From Deltaproteobacteria bacterium (GTDB lineage Bacteria; Desulfobacterota; Syntrophia; Syntrophales; JACQWR01), in NCBI GenBank assembly GCA_016209105.1, contig JACQWR010000007.1:62001-126000 (forward strand): 64,000 nucleotides of DNA. Reading direction: 5' to 3'. Positions 1 through 9,301 of the stretch are shown one piece after another. Each line of letters begins with the position of its first letter. Position 1 is the first letter of the stretch. The notes beneath the pieces were generated by a model. It was not told where the DNA came from. It did not search any database and saw nothing but the letters and a program-made list of their open reading frames with translations. The translations under genes and the position numbers were made by a program.

Positions 1-930
1 CCGGTCAAAGGTCGTAATAACGATTCTGCCCAGCCGGTTCGGCTCTTCGATAACCTCACCCGTTTCAATGTCGAGGAGCTCTACCAGAAACATCGCCTCA
101 TTGACATGGACGCCGCCCGGCTTCATAACACACTCGTACCCCCAGGCCCCGATCTCTGTGGCCCCTACATGATCGAACACGTCTGCCCCCCATGCCTCTT
201 CCATCCTCTTCTTCGTGGTGGGTATGCTGGCGCCCGGTTCACCGGCGCAGGTGATCCGTTTTATGCCCAGGCTGCGGGGGTCAATGCCTAATTTGTTCCT
301 CGCCGTATCCGCCAAGCCCAGCACATAGGTGGGAGTAGCCATAAACGCGTTCACTTTCAGTTCCCGCATCTTCAGTATCCGCTCCTCGGTGCCCAGCATG
401 GCGCCCGATACCACTTCACACCCCACCTTTTCACAGGCATAGTGGGCCCCCCAGTAGGCGATAAACACGTTATAGCCGAAGGGGAAATACACCCTGTCTG
501 TTTTTCTGAACCCCTGAGCCCAGATAATACATGACCAACACTCCATCCACCATTCCCAGTCCTGCCAGGTGTCCGGCTGATAGATGGGTTGGCCTGTGGT
601 GCCGCTCGTCTGGTGGTACGTGGTAATCTGTTCCAGGGGCACACAGAGGGAGTCGCCATAGGGCCAGGGTTCCTTGGCCTGGGCGTGACGGTAGTGTTCC
701 TTCTCCAGCATGGGAACCCGTCGTACATCATCCCAGGTCTTCACATCCTCCGGTTTCAGACCGGCCGCATCGTAGAGGCGTCGGTACATCTTCGAATGTT
801 CATACCCCCACCGAAAGATCCTCTTGAACTTTTTCAACTGCAGGTCCTTGAGACTATCCAAAGGCATGGTCTCAAGGACGGGATTCCAGTAAAATTCCCT
901 TTCCTTCGGTTGAACCCTCCCCCCACGCAT
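1..930 (-). CDS. Phenylacetate-CoA ligase family protein (3' end outside window)
   Basis: This open frame of 310 codons runs off the left edge, so the C-terminal lid domain is missing. It starts at the ATG at 928-930 behind a GGGAGGGAG ribosome site. The translation has the family's N-terminal block (YEHSKMYRRLYDAAGLKPED), the AMP-binding P-loop QTSGTTGQP near residue 112, and the adenylate-binding segment HVGATEIGAWG near residue 255. PaaK-type ligases activate aryl or acyl acids to CoA thioesters with ATP in the cytoplasm. Anaerobes carry several divergent paralogues, so the substrate cannot be named. The TTGQP loop and EIG motif make the family secure. Confidence 0.88.
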   Translation of the reverse strand, partial: MRGGRVQPKEREFYWNPVLETMPLDSLKDLQLKKFKRIFRWGYEHSKMYRRLYDAAGLKPEDVKTWDDVRRVPMLEKEHYRHAQAKEPWPYGDSLCVPLEQITTYHQTSGTTGQPIYQPDTWQDWEWWMECWSCIIWAQGFRKTDRVYFPFGYNVFIAYWGAHYACEKVGCEVVSGAMLGTEERILKMRELKVNAFMATPTYVLGLADTARNKLGIDPRSLGIKRITCAGEPGASIPTTKKRMEEAWGADVFDHVGATEIGAWGYECVMKPGGVHVNEAMFLVELLDIETGEVIEEPNRLGRIVITTFDR

Positions 931-1162
931 ATCTCTCCCTCCCTTACCGGTATTTTAAATCACGGCGCCATTACTCTGGAAAACGCCCTACCCCGTCATC
1001 GCCGGGGGTAGTTATGCCAAATGCGTTATTTCTTACCGCAAAAAACCGTTAAAATCCAGCCATTCCTCAAAAAAAAGCGGCCCCCTCTTCCGAAAATGAT
1101 CAAATTTCCGGCGCCGTTATTGCCATCCGGATTTTCGTGACTTCTTCGGTTTGCGTTGGTCA

Positions 1163-1250
1163 CCGAGCGAATTTTCCCCTAGCGTGCCGCGGGGTAAGAA
1201 AGCGAATGTCGAAAATTGCCATTCCCTGCAGAAGCGAAGATTCTTTCCGA
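1163..1250. repeat. Degenerate R2 palindromic repeat
   Basis: It carries the R2 signature in order: GCGAGCGAATT, a GC-rich palindrome ending GCCGCGGGGTAAG, then AGCGAATG, and CAGAAGCGAAGATTCT where better copies have CGGAGATTCTCC. It is more decayed than the copies at 24480 and 52906. The rest of the 931-1442 gap shows no convincing gene. Confidence 0.55.
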
Positions 1251-1442
1251 GCCTCCGGATCATTTCTCAAGTCCCCGACCTTCCCGTGATGTCCATATCC
1301 GGTGAAGCTCCCGGCTGAAGAAATGTTTCCTCCCGAAACAAACAATAGACATATCAATAAGATTCATGTAGATTTCCTATCGAAATGAACAAGGTATCCG
1401 GACATGAATTAACGGAAAAGCGTCTCTGATTTTAGAAACGAT

Positions 1443-2261
1443 ATGAAACCGACAAAGAAGATAAAGCTGAAAATGGGACGAAAGGGCAAGGCCGGGAAGA
1501 AGGCAGCGACGACGCCCCGGCTGCCCCGATGGATATGGTCCGTCGGCGGCGCGGTTGCGTTGGTCATCGTGATTGCCTGGTTTATGCTTGTGCCCGCGCA
1601 GAAGAAAGCGCCGCCCGCGCCGCCCCCCTCCCGGTCTGCGGGAACCGAGGGGAGCCCGAACCGTCAACCCCCGGCATCCGCCGCCGCACCGGCCGCCAGG
1701 ATACCGGAGAAACCCCTTGCCTTCCTTCAGACCGTTCGCCTGCAGCCCTCAGAACCCACCAGACTGGACACCCTGACGGCGGCGGTCGAGGTCGCATCAG
1801 GCGCCCCCGGACCGCTTACCTACGCCTATCTATGGAAGGTGAACGACCGGATCATCGAGGAGGCGACAGGAGATACCTTGAATCTTTCACCCTTCAAAAA
1901 ACAGGACCTCGTCACCGTCACCGTCACGCCCCATGACGGCGACATCGCCGGATTTGCGGTGGAGAGTCCGGTGGTCGCCATTCACAGCGTCCCCCCGTCG
2001 CTTGCACTGAAGGCCGTGCGCCAGGCGAGAAAAATCGGAGATCCCATTGAGCTGCAACTGGTCGGCGCCGCACCCGACGGCAACCTGGTCGCCTTCAGCC
2101 TGGAGGCCCCTCATGTGCCGGGCATGACCATTGACAAGCACTCCGGAAAGATATCCTGGCGCCGTCAACCGAACCAGAAGGGAACGTTTCGCTTCGGCGC
2201 CGCCGTTGAGGACGATAACCGGACAAAGGTCACAAAAATCTTCGCCGTCACCGTAGAATAA
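1443..2261 (+). CDS. Membrane-anchored protein with Ig/cadherin-like C-terminus, unknown function
   Basis: The 272-residue product starts with a very basic tail (about 30 residues, many K/R), then one hydrophobic span at about residues 32-50. A Pro/Ala-rich linker follows (about 54-90), then a beta-rich extracytoplasmic part. The last 90 residues (from PPSLALKAV) resemble the putative Ig/dystroglycan-type fold, with a GMTIDKHSGKISWRR motif typical of such domains. This layout suggests a type II anchored periplasmic or surface protein. No catalytic motif is visible and I do not recognise the gene. No strong ribosome site precedes the ATG; a second ATG at 1473 is a possible start. Confidence 0.7.
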   Translation: MKPTKKIKLKMGRKGKAGKKAATTPRLPRWIWSVGGAVALVIVIAWFMLVPAQKKAPPAPPPSRSAGTEGSPNRQPPASAAAPAARIPEKPLAFLQTVRLQPSEPTRLDTLTAAVEVASGAPGPLTYAYLWKVNDRIIEEATGDTLNLSPFKKQDLVTVTVTPHDGDIAGFAVESPVVAIHSVPPSLALKAVRQARKIGDPIELQLVGAAPDGNLVAFSLEAPHVPGMTIDKHSGKISWRRQPNQKGTFRFGAAVEDDNRTKVTKIFAVTVE

Positions 2262-2280
2262 CGTGTTACACGTAACACGT
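2261..2280. repeat. Perfect 9-2-9 palindrome at a stop codon
   Basis: ACGTGTTAC and GTAACACGT are separated by two bases and begin on the last base of the preceding TAA stop. There is no T-run, so it is not a standard terminator. It could be an operator or the stem of a processed 3' end. Confidence 0.6.
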
Positions 2281-2288
2281 GTAGTTCA

Positions 2289-2397
2289 GACCGGAGGCGC
2301 CCTCCGCAAGCCCCGCCTTCCAGGCGGGGCAAGGGGCGCAATGATGAAGAGAGATGTTCCTTGCCGGGAAGCCCCGCTCTCCTGCGCGGGGAGCTTC
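2289..2397 (+). repeat. R1 palindromic repeat (copy 1)
   Basis: Reading + it has GACCGG, then hairpin one (CCCCGCCTT...AGGCGGGG), GGGGCGCAAT, a variable spacer, TTGCCGGGAA, and hairpin two (GCCCCGCTC...GCGGGGAGCTTC). The same order recurs at 5590 and 31676, and in reverse at 13618 and 24205. It lies between a gene end and the antiporter start, so it is noncoding. Confidence 0.85.
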
Positions 2398-2438
2398 ATA
2401 TCCTTCGTGCACTCTTTTTCGAACGGGATCGTATTGAC

Positions 2439-4109
2439 ATGGGAATAGCTGGAGACATCGCCATTATTGTCGTGGCTGCTTTACTGGGCGGCTTAATCGC
2501 CCAGAAACTCAAGCAGCCCTTAATTTTGGGATATATCCTTGCCGGTGTCGTTGTCGGCCCTTATACGGGCGGCATAACGGTATCCGATGTTCACAACATT
2601 GAGAAGCTGGCCGAAATTGGGGTGGCTCTTTTACTGTTCGCGCTGGGGCTTGAATTTTCTTTCCGGGAACTGAAGCCGGTGCGCGCGATTGCCCTGTTCG
2701 GCACCCCCATTCAAATCATGTTAACGACCGCTTACGGGTTTGGCATCGGCCGATTGCTGGGTTGGGAATGGACGCCATCCCTGTGGTTCGGGGCGCTGAT
2801 CTCTCTATCCAGCACCATGGTCATCCTGAAAACCCTGGAAAACCAGGGCATGTTCGGCACGCTGTCCAGCCGTGTCATGATCGGCGTGCTCATCGTTCAG
2901 GATTTGGCAATCGTGCCGATGTTGATTATTCTGCCCCAGTTAAGCGCCCCCCAGGCAGGCCTGACCGTGTTGGCGTTTGCCGCCTTGAAAGCCGCTGTCT
3001 TTCTCATCCTGATGATTTTTTTCGGCACCCGGATCATTCCCCGGATGATGAGATTCATCGCCAGCTGGAACTCGAGAGAATTATTTCTTGTCGCCACCGC
3101 CTCCCTGGGTTTGGGAATTGGATACGGCACATATCTTTTTGGTCTCTCGTTTGCCTTTGGCGCCTTTGTGGCCGGCATGCTGCTGAGTGAATCGGATTAT
3201 GGTTATCAGGCGCTCAGCGATATCATCCCGTTACGGGATGTCTTCAGCCTGCTTTTTTTTACTTCCATCGGCATGTTGCTGGACCCTCATTTTCTGTTGG
3301 CCCACCTGGGAATGATACTGTTTCTGGTTCTGGTTGTGATGATCGGGAAAGCCCTGATTTTTGCCATATTGAGCCGGACATTCCATTACCGTAACATCAT
3401 ACCGCTGGCGATGGGATTGGGACTTTCGCAGGTGGGCGAATTTTCCTTTGTCCTCGGCAGAGTCGGCATCGGCACGAACTCCATTTCCCCTGAATTTTAC
3501 TCCTTGATCCTTACCATGACCATCGTCACGATGTTGCTGACGCCTCTGTTTTCTGGTTTCACCGCCCCACTCTATTCGATGTACGTCCGCTGGCTCAAGC
3601 CCGTCGAGCTGCAACCAATCAATTTTCCCAAGACGGGTTTGTACGATCATCTCGTCATTGCAGGCGGTGGGAGAGTCGGAAAGCATATCGCCGCCGTTCT
3701 CTACCGCATGGCCATACCCTTTGTGATCGTGGAATTGATTTCCCGGCGGGTTGACGAAATAAAAGCATTCGGGTTCCCGATCATATTCGGAGACGCCAGC
3801 AAGGAAATCATTCTGGAAGCGGTAGAAATAAAAAAAGCCAAGCTGCTATTGATCACCACACCGATAACTATTGTTTCCCAAGCCATTGTGTCCCAGGCGC
3901 GAAAGCTGAATCCGGACATCCACATCATCGCGCGGGCCGAAGGGTTGGAACAGATGCAGGATCTTCACGATCTGGACGTTGCCCATGTTATACAGCCGGA
4001 ATTTGAGGCGAGTCTCGAATTTGCACATCAAGCGTTGGTCCACCTTAACATTTCTCCCGATCAAATACAGAGCGTGACGGATGAAGTGCGTAACGAACTA
4101 TACTCGTAG
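2439..4109 (+). CDS. CPA2-family cation:proton antiporter with TrkA-N domain (KefB/KefC-like)
   Basis: The product is 556 residues. About residues 1-380 form a dozen or so hydrophobic spans of the Na+/H+ exchanger fold ([28 protein letters not shown]). A cytoplasmic Rossmann-type TrkA-N domain follows at about 400-525, with nucleotide-binding GGGRVGKH where GxGRxG is usual. The family exchanges K+ or Na+ for H+ across the inner membrane, gated by nucleotides or thiols. The frame is open upstream to 2361, but that stretch lies in an R1 repeat, so the ATG at 2439 starting [10 protein letters not shown] is chosen. The C-terminal TrkA-C domain seems to be absent. Confidence 0.88.
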   Translation: MGIAGDIAIIVVAALLGGLIAQKLKQPLILGYILAGVVVGPYTGGITVSDVHNIEKLAEIGVALLLFALGLEFSFRELKPVRAIALFGTPIQIMLTTAYGFGIGRLLGWEWTPSLWFGALISLSSTMVILKTLENQGMFGTLSSRVMIGVLIVQDLAIVPMLIILPQLSAPQAGLTVLAFAALKAAVFLILMIFFGTRIIPRMMRFIASWNSRELFLVATASLGLGIGYGTYLFGLSFAFGAFVAGMLLSESDYGYQALSDIIPLRDVFSLLFFTSIGMLLDPHFLLAHLGMILFLVLVVMIGKALIFAILSRTFHYRNIIPLAMGLGLSQVGEFSFVLGRVGIGTNSISPEFYSLILTMTIVTMLLTPLFSGFTAPLYSMYVRWLKPVELQPINFPKTGLYDHLVIAGGGRVGKHIAAVLYRMAIPFVIVELISRRVDEIKAFGFPIIFGDASKEIILEAVEIKKAKLLLITTPITIVSQAIVSQARKLNPDIHIIARAEGLEQMQDLHDLDVAHVIQPEFEASLEFAHQALVHLNISPDQIQSVTDEVRNELYS

Positions 4110-4195
4110 CTCGAATATTGCTCTTATCAAGCCGACTGTCCCGGCACGGAAACGCTATTTTCACCGCACCCCGTTATTATTGCGACTATTTTTTC

Positions 4196-4224
4196 TTGAC
4201 ACACAACGTTCTTTTCCTTACACT
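4196..4224 (+). promoter_or_regulatory. Sigma-70-type promoter, copy A of a recurring module
   Basis: TTGACA (4196-4201) and TACACT (4219-4224) are 17 bp apart, 34 bp before the diguanylate cyclase ATG. The same hexamers, spacer length and flanking bases occur at 9060 and 31789. Confidence 0.75.
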
Positions 4225-4257
4225 CCGTTAACAGGAAAGTGAGTTCGTATCGAATTT

Positions 4258-5541
4258 ATGATCCTCTCCATAAATATTCTCTGGGCAGTATCAGTCTTCT
4301 TCGGGTTCTACCTGGCAAGCCTCTATAGTTACCTGCTTTTCCACAGCATAACCGAGATATTTTCCATCGCCATCTCCGGCAGTATTTTCATGATTGCCTG
4401 GAACTCCCGGCAAATCATGAACAATAACTATCTCCTCTTCCTCGGCATCTCCTATCTCTTTGTGGGTTGCATTGATTTGGCTCATGCCCTGGCCTTTAAG
4501 GGCATGGCGCTCTTCCGGGAATTTGACGCCAACCTCCCCACCCAGCTTTGGATCCTTGGGCGTTATCTGGAGAGCATCTCTCTCTTTGCGGCGCCCCTGT
4601 TCTTCAAACGCAGGTTCAATCCTTACGCAATTTTCAGTGCTTTCTTTGTCCTGACACTGCTGTTGCTGACTACGATATTTTACTGGAGGGTATTCCCCGT
4701 CTGTTTCATCGAGGGAAGGGGACTGACTCCTTTTAAAATCTACAGCGAGTATGTCATTTCCCTTATCCTGCTGGGGGCGCTGTTCCTGTTGTTCAAATAC
4801 CGCGAACAATTTGACCGGGGCGTTCTGCGCCTCATCTCCTGGTCAATTGCCGCCACGATCATCTCCGAACTGGCTTTCACCTTCTATATCAGCGTCTACG
4901 ATCTCTCAAACCTCATCGGCCACTATTTCAAGATCATTTCCTTCTACCTTATCTATAAAGCAATCATCGAAACAGGGCTACGAAACCCTTACAGCATTCT
5001 TCTCCGGGAACTGAAGAACAATGAAGAGAAACTCCAGGCGCTCGCCGTTACCGATCCCCTCACCAATCTGTACAACCGGCGGGGGTTTTTCTCCATGCTG
5101 GAGCAACACTTGAAACTGGCTGGACGGGCCAAACAGGAAATGCTGCTTTTGTATATTGACCTGGACGATATGAAACGGATCAATGATACCCTCGGACACC
5201 AGGCAGGAGATGCAGCACTGATCGAAACGGCGGCAATCCTCCGGGAAACGTTCCGGGAGACGGACATCATCGGCCGCACGGGCGGGGACGAGTTCGCCGT
5301 TCTGATGCTAAATTCCATCACGTCAACACCGGACGAAACGCTTTCCCGGCTCCAGAGTAATATCGCCGCACATAATGCGCGCGGTGTCAACCACTATACA
5401 TTGTCTTTCAGTGTCGGTGTGGCAGAATACGACCCGGAATCGCCAGTCTCCCGAGATGAGCTTATGGCCAGGGCGGATGAGGCAATGTACGAACATAAAT
5501 TATCCGGCAAACATAATGGACATGGGAGCGTGAATGCATGA
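4258..5541 (+). CDS. MASE3-type membrane diguanylate cyclase
   Basis: The product is 427 residues. About 1-240 form seven or so membrane spans resembling the MASE3 sensor, including a CIDLAHALAFKGM segment. The C-terminal half is a GGDEF domain with its catalytic motif intact (GGDEF, residues 342-346), and DLDDMKRIND supplies metal and substrate contacts. The RxxD inhibitory site (RETD, 333-336) is five residues before the motif, so c-di-GMP feedback is expected. It should make c-di-GMP from two GTP at the inner membrane in response to an unknown signal. It is monocistronic behind the promoter at 4196. The ribosome site is weak and distant. Confidence 0.9.
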   Translation: MILSINILWAVSVFFGFYLASLYSYLLFHSITEIFSIAISGSIFMIAWNSRQIMNNNYLLFLGISYLFVGCIDLAHALAFKGMALFREFDANLPTQLWILGRYLESISLFAAPLFFKRRFNPYAIFSAFFVLTLLLLTTIFYWRVFPVCFIEGRGLTPFKIYSEYVISLILLGALFLLFKYREQFDRGVLRLISWSIAATIISELAFTFYISVYDLSNLIGHYFKIISFYLIYKAIIETGLRNPYSILLRELKNNEEKLQALAVTDPLTNLYNRRGFFSMLEQHLKLAGRAKQEMLLLYIDLDDMKRINDTLGHQAGDAALIETAAILRETFRETDIIGRTGGDEFAVLMLNSITSTPDETLSRLQSNIAAHNARGVNHYTLSFSVGVAEYDPESPVSRDELMARADEAMYEHKLSGKHNGHGSVNA

Positions 5542-5589
5542 ATTCGCTCGCCCGGCATTCCCTGTAGCGTGCTCAAGGGGGAAGCGGGC
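5539..5589 (+). repeat. R2 repeat, left half (split by an R1 insertion)
   Basis: It begins TGAATTCGCTCG, overlapping the end of the diguanylate cyclase gene, and ends GCGGGCG. This matches the left 50 bp of the intact R2 copies at 24480 and 52906. The right half resumes at 5697 after an R1 element. Confidence 0.75.
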
Positions 5590-5696
5590 GACCGGGGGTG
5601 CTCCCGCAAGCCCCGCCTTGTAGGCGGGGTTAAGGGGCGCACTGAGAAAATAAATACTCCGTACCGGGAAGCCCCGCTCTCTGAGCGGGGAGCTTC
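5590..5696 (+). repeat. R1 palindromic repeat (copy 2), nested in R2
   Basis: It starts GACCGG and ends GGGGAGCTTC, with both hairpins intact (CCCCGCCTT...GGCGGGG and CCCCGCTCTCTGAGCGGGG). Its borders coincide with the break in the surrounding R2 element, as expected of an insertion. Confidence 0.85.
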
Positions 5697-5763
5697 AATG
5701 CTGAATGCGCTTGTTCCTTAAGAATCGCAGATTCTCCGTAGCTTCCTGCTGCGGAGAGCTTCA
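5697..5763 (+). repeat. R2 repeat, right half
   Basis: It continues with AATGCTGAA, TTCCTTAAGAATCGCAGATT and CTGCGGAGAGCTTCA, the same order as the right halves of the copies at 24480 and 52906. Confidence 0.75.
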
Positions 5764-5944
5764 CGGGTATCACCCTCAACATGATACGTGGATTAACAAC
5801 AAGCAATGCTCGTGCGATGTCTTTCAAGGTAAAAAGGTCCCGGCCTTATCGGACCTGTTATGACGGGTAAAAGCGACAAGGCGCTTTGTCCTATAATGAG
5901 TCTGTGGGAATTCAGACATCTTTAGATTGAAGAGGAGGATGAGA

Positions 5945-6202
5945 GTGGAACTATTAGATAGGTACAAAGAAACAATCTACAATCAGAAAGCCGACAGAAC
6001 CAATTTCATGTCCCTGCTCATGAAACAGAGGAACCAGAAGGGCAAATGGACAAAAGAAGAAAAAAAAGAAATTTTAACGCACATAAAGGACCTATCCGAG
6101 TCTGTGCCTTATTTAATTATTGTAAATTCCCCCTTCGGCTTCCTGCTGCTGCCGGTTTTAGCCAGCTTGCTTGACAGGCGGAAACAAATTCGTCGCAATT
6201 GA
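5945..6202 (+). CDS. Small LETM1-like membrane protein, paralogue 1
   Basis: The product is 85 residues. The GTG at 5945 is chosen because GAGGAGG lies 6 bases upstream and because it aligns with the starts of the paralogues at 61343 and 61753. The upstream ATG at 5939 is too close to the ribosome site. The shared pattern is an N-terminal LLxxYxxxIY, NFMxLLMKxRNxKGKWT, a short helix, then xSVPxLIIxxxPxGFLLLPxLA and LDRRKQIR. The hydrophobic PF/P...LLP segment recalls the start of the LETM1 ribosome-binding-like domain; this is a weak resemblance. One membrane segment (about residues 57-75) with a basic C-terminus is visible. Function is unknown. R2 repeats lie on both sides. Confidence 0.75.
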   Translation: MELLDRYKETIYNQKADRTNFMSLLMKQRNQKGKWTKEEKKEILTHIKDLSESVPYLIIVNSPFGFLLLPVLASLLDRRKQIRRN

Positions 6203-6223
6203 CACACGCCGATAAGGCGCCAA

Positions 6224-6332
6224 CGTGAAGCTCTCCGCACACGCCGCGGGGAAGGCCGAGCGGGCGAAATGTTCAGCATTCGCTCGCATTCCCCGCAGCT
6301 TGCCGCGGGGAATGCGAGCGCTGCCGAATTCA
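6224..6332 (-). repeat. R2 palindromic repeat, reverse orientation
   Basis: Read on the minus strand it starts GAATTCGGCAGCG, passes two GC-rich palindromes, contains GCGAGCGAATGCTGAA, and ends CGGAGAGCTTCACG. It fills the gap between the small gene and the convergent kinase, and the kinase stop lies just inside its edge. Confidence 0.8.
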
Positions 6333-8969
6333 AATCCGGTCCAGTTCCTTTCTTATTGCCAGACCGATCTTCTGCAGAATGTAGGGTTTCCGGACATAAT
6401 CCCCGGCGCCCAGCTCCTGGGCCTTTTTTACCCGGTCCGTTTCGGAAAACCCGCTCACAATAATGGCCTTCTGTTTCGGGTTGATTTCAAGAATCCGCTC
6501 GTAGGTCTCCAGGCCGTCAATCCCGGTATACATAATCATGTCCAGAACAAGCAGATCCACGGGATTGGTCTTAAGGTACTCAACCGCGTCTTCTCCTCCC
6601 GAAACAGCGCGCGCAGTGTAGCCCAGCCTGGACAACATGCTCACGGCAACCTCACGCTGCTCTTTCACGTCGTCCACCACCAGAATCATTTCCCCCTTGC
6701 CCCGGTAGAGATCGGGAGGCGGCTCCTTATAATCCCTTATCAATTCCTCTCTCGTAGCGGGCACATAGATCGTGAAGGCGCTTCCCCTTCCCTCCTCGCT
6801 CTGCACATCAATGTAACCGTCATGATCCTTCACCGTTCCCCAGACAATAGCCAATCCGAGCCCCGTACCGCTCCTGCCCATGACCTTCGTCGTGTAGAAA
6901 GGCTCAAATATCCTCCCCATGTCCGTTGAGGGAATGCCCTTCCCCGTATCGGACACCGTGAGAACCGCATAGTCGCCTTCCCGCACCTCATCATAACCGG
7001 GGACGGGCTTATCTATATGGCGGTTTTCCGTCCGGAGCGTCACCTCACCCCCACCGGAAATTGCCTCCGCCGCATTCGACACCAGATTCATTACCGTCTT
7101 TCTCAGATGGATGGAAGAACCTTTGATGTTCAACAGGTCTTTTTCAAGGTCGTTCCTGAAGCTCACGTTCGGATGATGGGCTTTCAACCGTTCAAACTCA
7201 GGACTCTTGAGATAGTCGGAGACAAGCGCGTTCAGATTTACAATCTCGGAAACCGCCACGCCTCTCCTGGCCAGCGTCAGCAAATCCTGGATGATCTCAG
7301 CGCACCGCTGGCTGGACTGCAGGATGTTGGACGCGTACTTCCTCAGCGCATTTTCTTCAGGGATTTTTTCCAGGAGCAGCTCCGAATATCCCACCAGCAC
7401 CCCGAGAACGTTATTCAGATCGTGGGCGACTCCCCCTGCCAGCGTACCGAGCGCCTCCATCTTTTCCGCCCGATGCAGCCGCTCCTCCAGATGCAAACGC
7501 TCTTTTTCCATTCGCTTGCGCTCCGTGATGTCCTTTCCCACAACGGTTACCGCGATTATTTTCCCCTCTGCGTCCCTGACGGGACTGAATGTCCGAAGGA
7601 GGCTCCTGCCGCCTGTGTCGCTCAGGTGTTCATCTTGACAGGATTCGCCGGTTTCAAATACCTTTGCTACAATCGCGTGGAAGTCTCTTGATTCTTTCTC
7701 ACCGTGAAGCTCTCCATGTTTTTTCCCGACAAGGAAGCCCTTCGTAAGCCCTCGTCTCTCCAAATATTTTTTATTCGCGAGCAGATAACGGCATTCCCTG
7801 TCTACCAGATACATGGTGTCCGCCGTGGAAGCCAATGAACGATATTTTTCTTCCGATTCCCGCAACGTCTTTTCAGCGGTTAAGCGGTTAAACTCGTTTC
7901 GCTCCAACGCGCCCGCCATTTCATCGAAGGAGGAGACCACCCGACCCAGTTCATCTTCACGGTGTTCCAGTTCGGTGCGTGCCGTCAGGTCGCCCTGTCC
8001 AAGCCGTTGAGCAACGTCCGCCAGTTTCTTCAACCTGCGTACGATAATAATGTCTCCCAAAAACCACGAAAACGTCATGACAACGATAAAAACGAGAGAA
8101 AGGAGCGCCAGGTTATAAACCATTGTTTGACGAGCGCGCGCAAGCACCATCTCCTCCGGAACGCCGACACGCATGAAAAGGTATGGCGACGAACTGCCTT
8201 CCAGATAAAATTTTTTATAGGTCATGAAACCTTTAACGCCATCGTTCCCGACTGACGTGAAACTCCCTTCCTCAGACGGCGCCGACATCTGCCTGATCAT
8301 CTCCGGAGAATCGGCTTTCCCTATGTACTTTCCGGGCTCCCGAGACCGGTACAGACGTATATGCTTGCGGTCAAACATTCCGAACCGGGAACCCTCGGGT
8401 AATTTCGCCCTGACAAACATTTGACCGTAGTGCTCAAGGTCAATGCCCACCACGACAACCGCCCTGATCAGGCCACGGGAATCAACGGCCGGATAGGCAA
8501 AGGGAAGCACGTGGCGACGTGACGCCACCCCCATGATGTACTCCCCCGCGGAGAATTTCTTTGTCCGCAAAGTAGTGTTGAAATAGTTCCTTTGCGTTAT
8601 GCTAAAGGGGGGAACGGGCAGGGCGTTGGCGAATACCATTCCTTCGGCCGTTGTCGCCATGATGGTTGCGTAAATGGGATTTTCCCGAAGCAATGATGCG
8701 AAGAGCTTGTTGCACGCGGCGGCATTCCGATTCCGCACATCGGGCAACTGGGCAAGCGTCATGAGGAACTGCCGGGTGCCTTCCACCGTGCGTTCATGGT
8801 AAGATGCGACAGCCCGCAAGCCCTTGAGGGCATCTCCCTTCGCATTTTCTATATCACGGCGCTGACGGTCGAATCCCGAATAGATGACAATGCCGAACGC
8901 CGGAAGCACCGACAGTAATACCAGGATAAGCAATTGGGCTCTTATAGACCTGATAAATGAATATTTCAT
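6330..8969 (-). CDS. Hybrid sensor histidine kinase (Cache-HAMP-PAS-HisKA-HATPase-REC)
   Basis: The product is 879 residues. A membrane span lies at about 11-31, an extracytoplasmic double-Cache-like sensor at 35-275, a second span at 285-308, HAMP to about 360 and PAS at about 372-485. HisKA has GGVAHDLNNVLG (His516). The ATPase has N, G1 (DTGKGIP) and G2 (GTGLGLAIV) boxes. A C-terminal receiver spans about 760-879 (phosphoacceptor Asp810, acidic VVDD, Lys in VRKPY). It should sense a periplasmic ligand and phosphorylate its own receiver; no output domain or partner regulator lies next to it. From the kinase core on, it is strikingly similar to the C-terminus of the kinase at 13811-17041. 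Confidence 0.93.
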   Translation of the reverse strand: MKYSFIRSIRAQLLILVLLSVLPAFGIVIYSGFDRQRRDIENAKGDALKGLRAVASYHERTVEGTRQFLMTLAQLPDVRNRNAAACNKLFASLLRENPIYATIMATTAEGMVFANALPVPPFSITQRNYFNTTLRTKKFSAGEYIMGVASRRHVLPFAYPAVDSRGLIRAVVVVGIDLEHYGQMFVRAKLPEGSRFGMFDRKHIRLYRSREPGKYIGKADSPEMIRQMSAPSEEGSFTSVGNDGVKGFMTYKKFYLEGSSSPYLFMRVGVPEEMVLARARQTMVYNLALLSLVFIVVMTFSWFLGDIIIVRRLKKLADVAQRLGQGDLTARTELEHREDELGRVVSSFDEMAGALERNEFNRLTAEKTLRESEEKYRSLASTADTMYLVDRECRYLLANKKYLERRGLTKGFLVGKKHGELHGEKESRDFHAIVAKVFETGESCQDEHLSDTGGRSLLRTFSPVRDAEGKIIAVTVVGKDITERKRMEKERLHLEERLHRAEKMEALGTLAGGVAHDLNNVLGVLVGYSELLLEKIPEENALRKYASNILQSSQRCAEIIQDLLTLARRGVAVSEIVNLNALVSDYLKSPEFERLKAHHPNVSFRNDLEKDLLNIKGSSIHLRKTVMNLVSNAAEAISGGGEVTLRTENRHIDKPVPGYDEVREGDYAVLTVSDTGKGIPSTDMGRIFEPFYTTKVMGRSGTGLGLAIVWGTVKDHDGYIDVQSEEGRGSAFTIYVPATREELIRDYKEPPPDLYRGKGEMILVVDDVKEQREVAVSMLSRLGYTARAVSGGEDAVEYLKTNPVDLLVLDMIMYTGIDGLETYERILEINPKQKAIIVSGFSETDRVKKAQELGAGDYVRKPYILQKIGLAIRKELDRI

Positions 8970-9059
8970 GGCTGGTCCTCACTGCTGGTGACGAGTGATT
9001 ATACCACACGGTGATTTGAAATTGAATTTAATTGCAACTGCATTTGTGGTCACTTTTCC

Positions 9060-9088
9060 TTGACACACCTCTTCCTTTTTCTTACACT
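9060..9088 (+). promoter_or_regulatory. Sigma-70-type promoter, copy B of the module
   Basis: TTGACA (9060-9065), a 17-bp spacer and TACACT (9083-9088). The flanks TCACTTTTCC upstream and GAGTTTTTATCAA 15 bp downstream are shared with the copy at 31789. The next gene start is 214 bp away at 9302, with an R2-like remnant in between. Confidence 0.7.
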
Positions 9089-9207
9089 TATCGGGTTGAA
9101 AACGAGTTTTTATCAACTATCCACCGCTTCGTTGCCGGCTTTCCTTCACTGCCGGCCAGTCTGATGCTGAGGGGCGTCCTGAAAAATACCGTGCGATCCG
9201 CCCCTGT

Positions 9208-9272
9208 TCCGTGAAAAGATTCTCCGTTACCCCAAAGCCACGCTGCGGGGAATGCCGAGCAAGTGAATTGAA
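9208..9272. repeat. Partial R2 repeat
   Basis: It contains AAGATTCTCCG, then a CGCTGCGGGGAATGCCGAGC block like the reverse R2 copy at 6224. It is truncated and diverged. Confidence 0.45.
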
Positions 9273-9301
9273 AGCAATCAATTCTCATAAGGAGGGAAAC
9301 G

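Noticed and set aside
1160-1357. 65-codon minus-strand frame
   Set aside because: It covers a degenerate R2 repeat and has no ribosome site or recognisable product.
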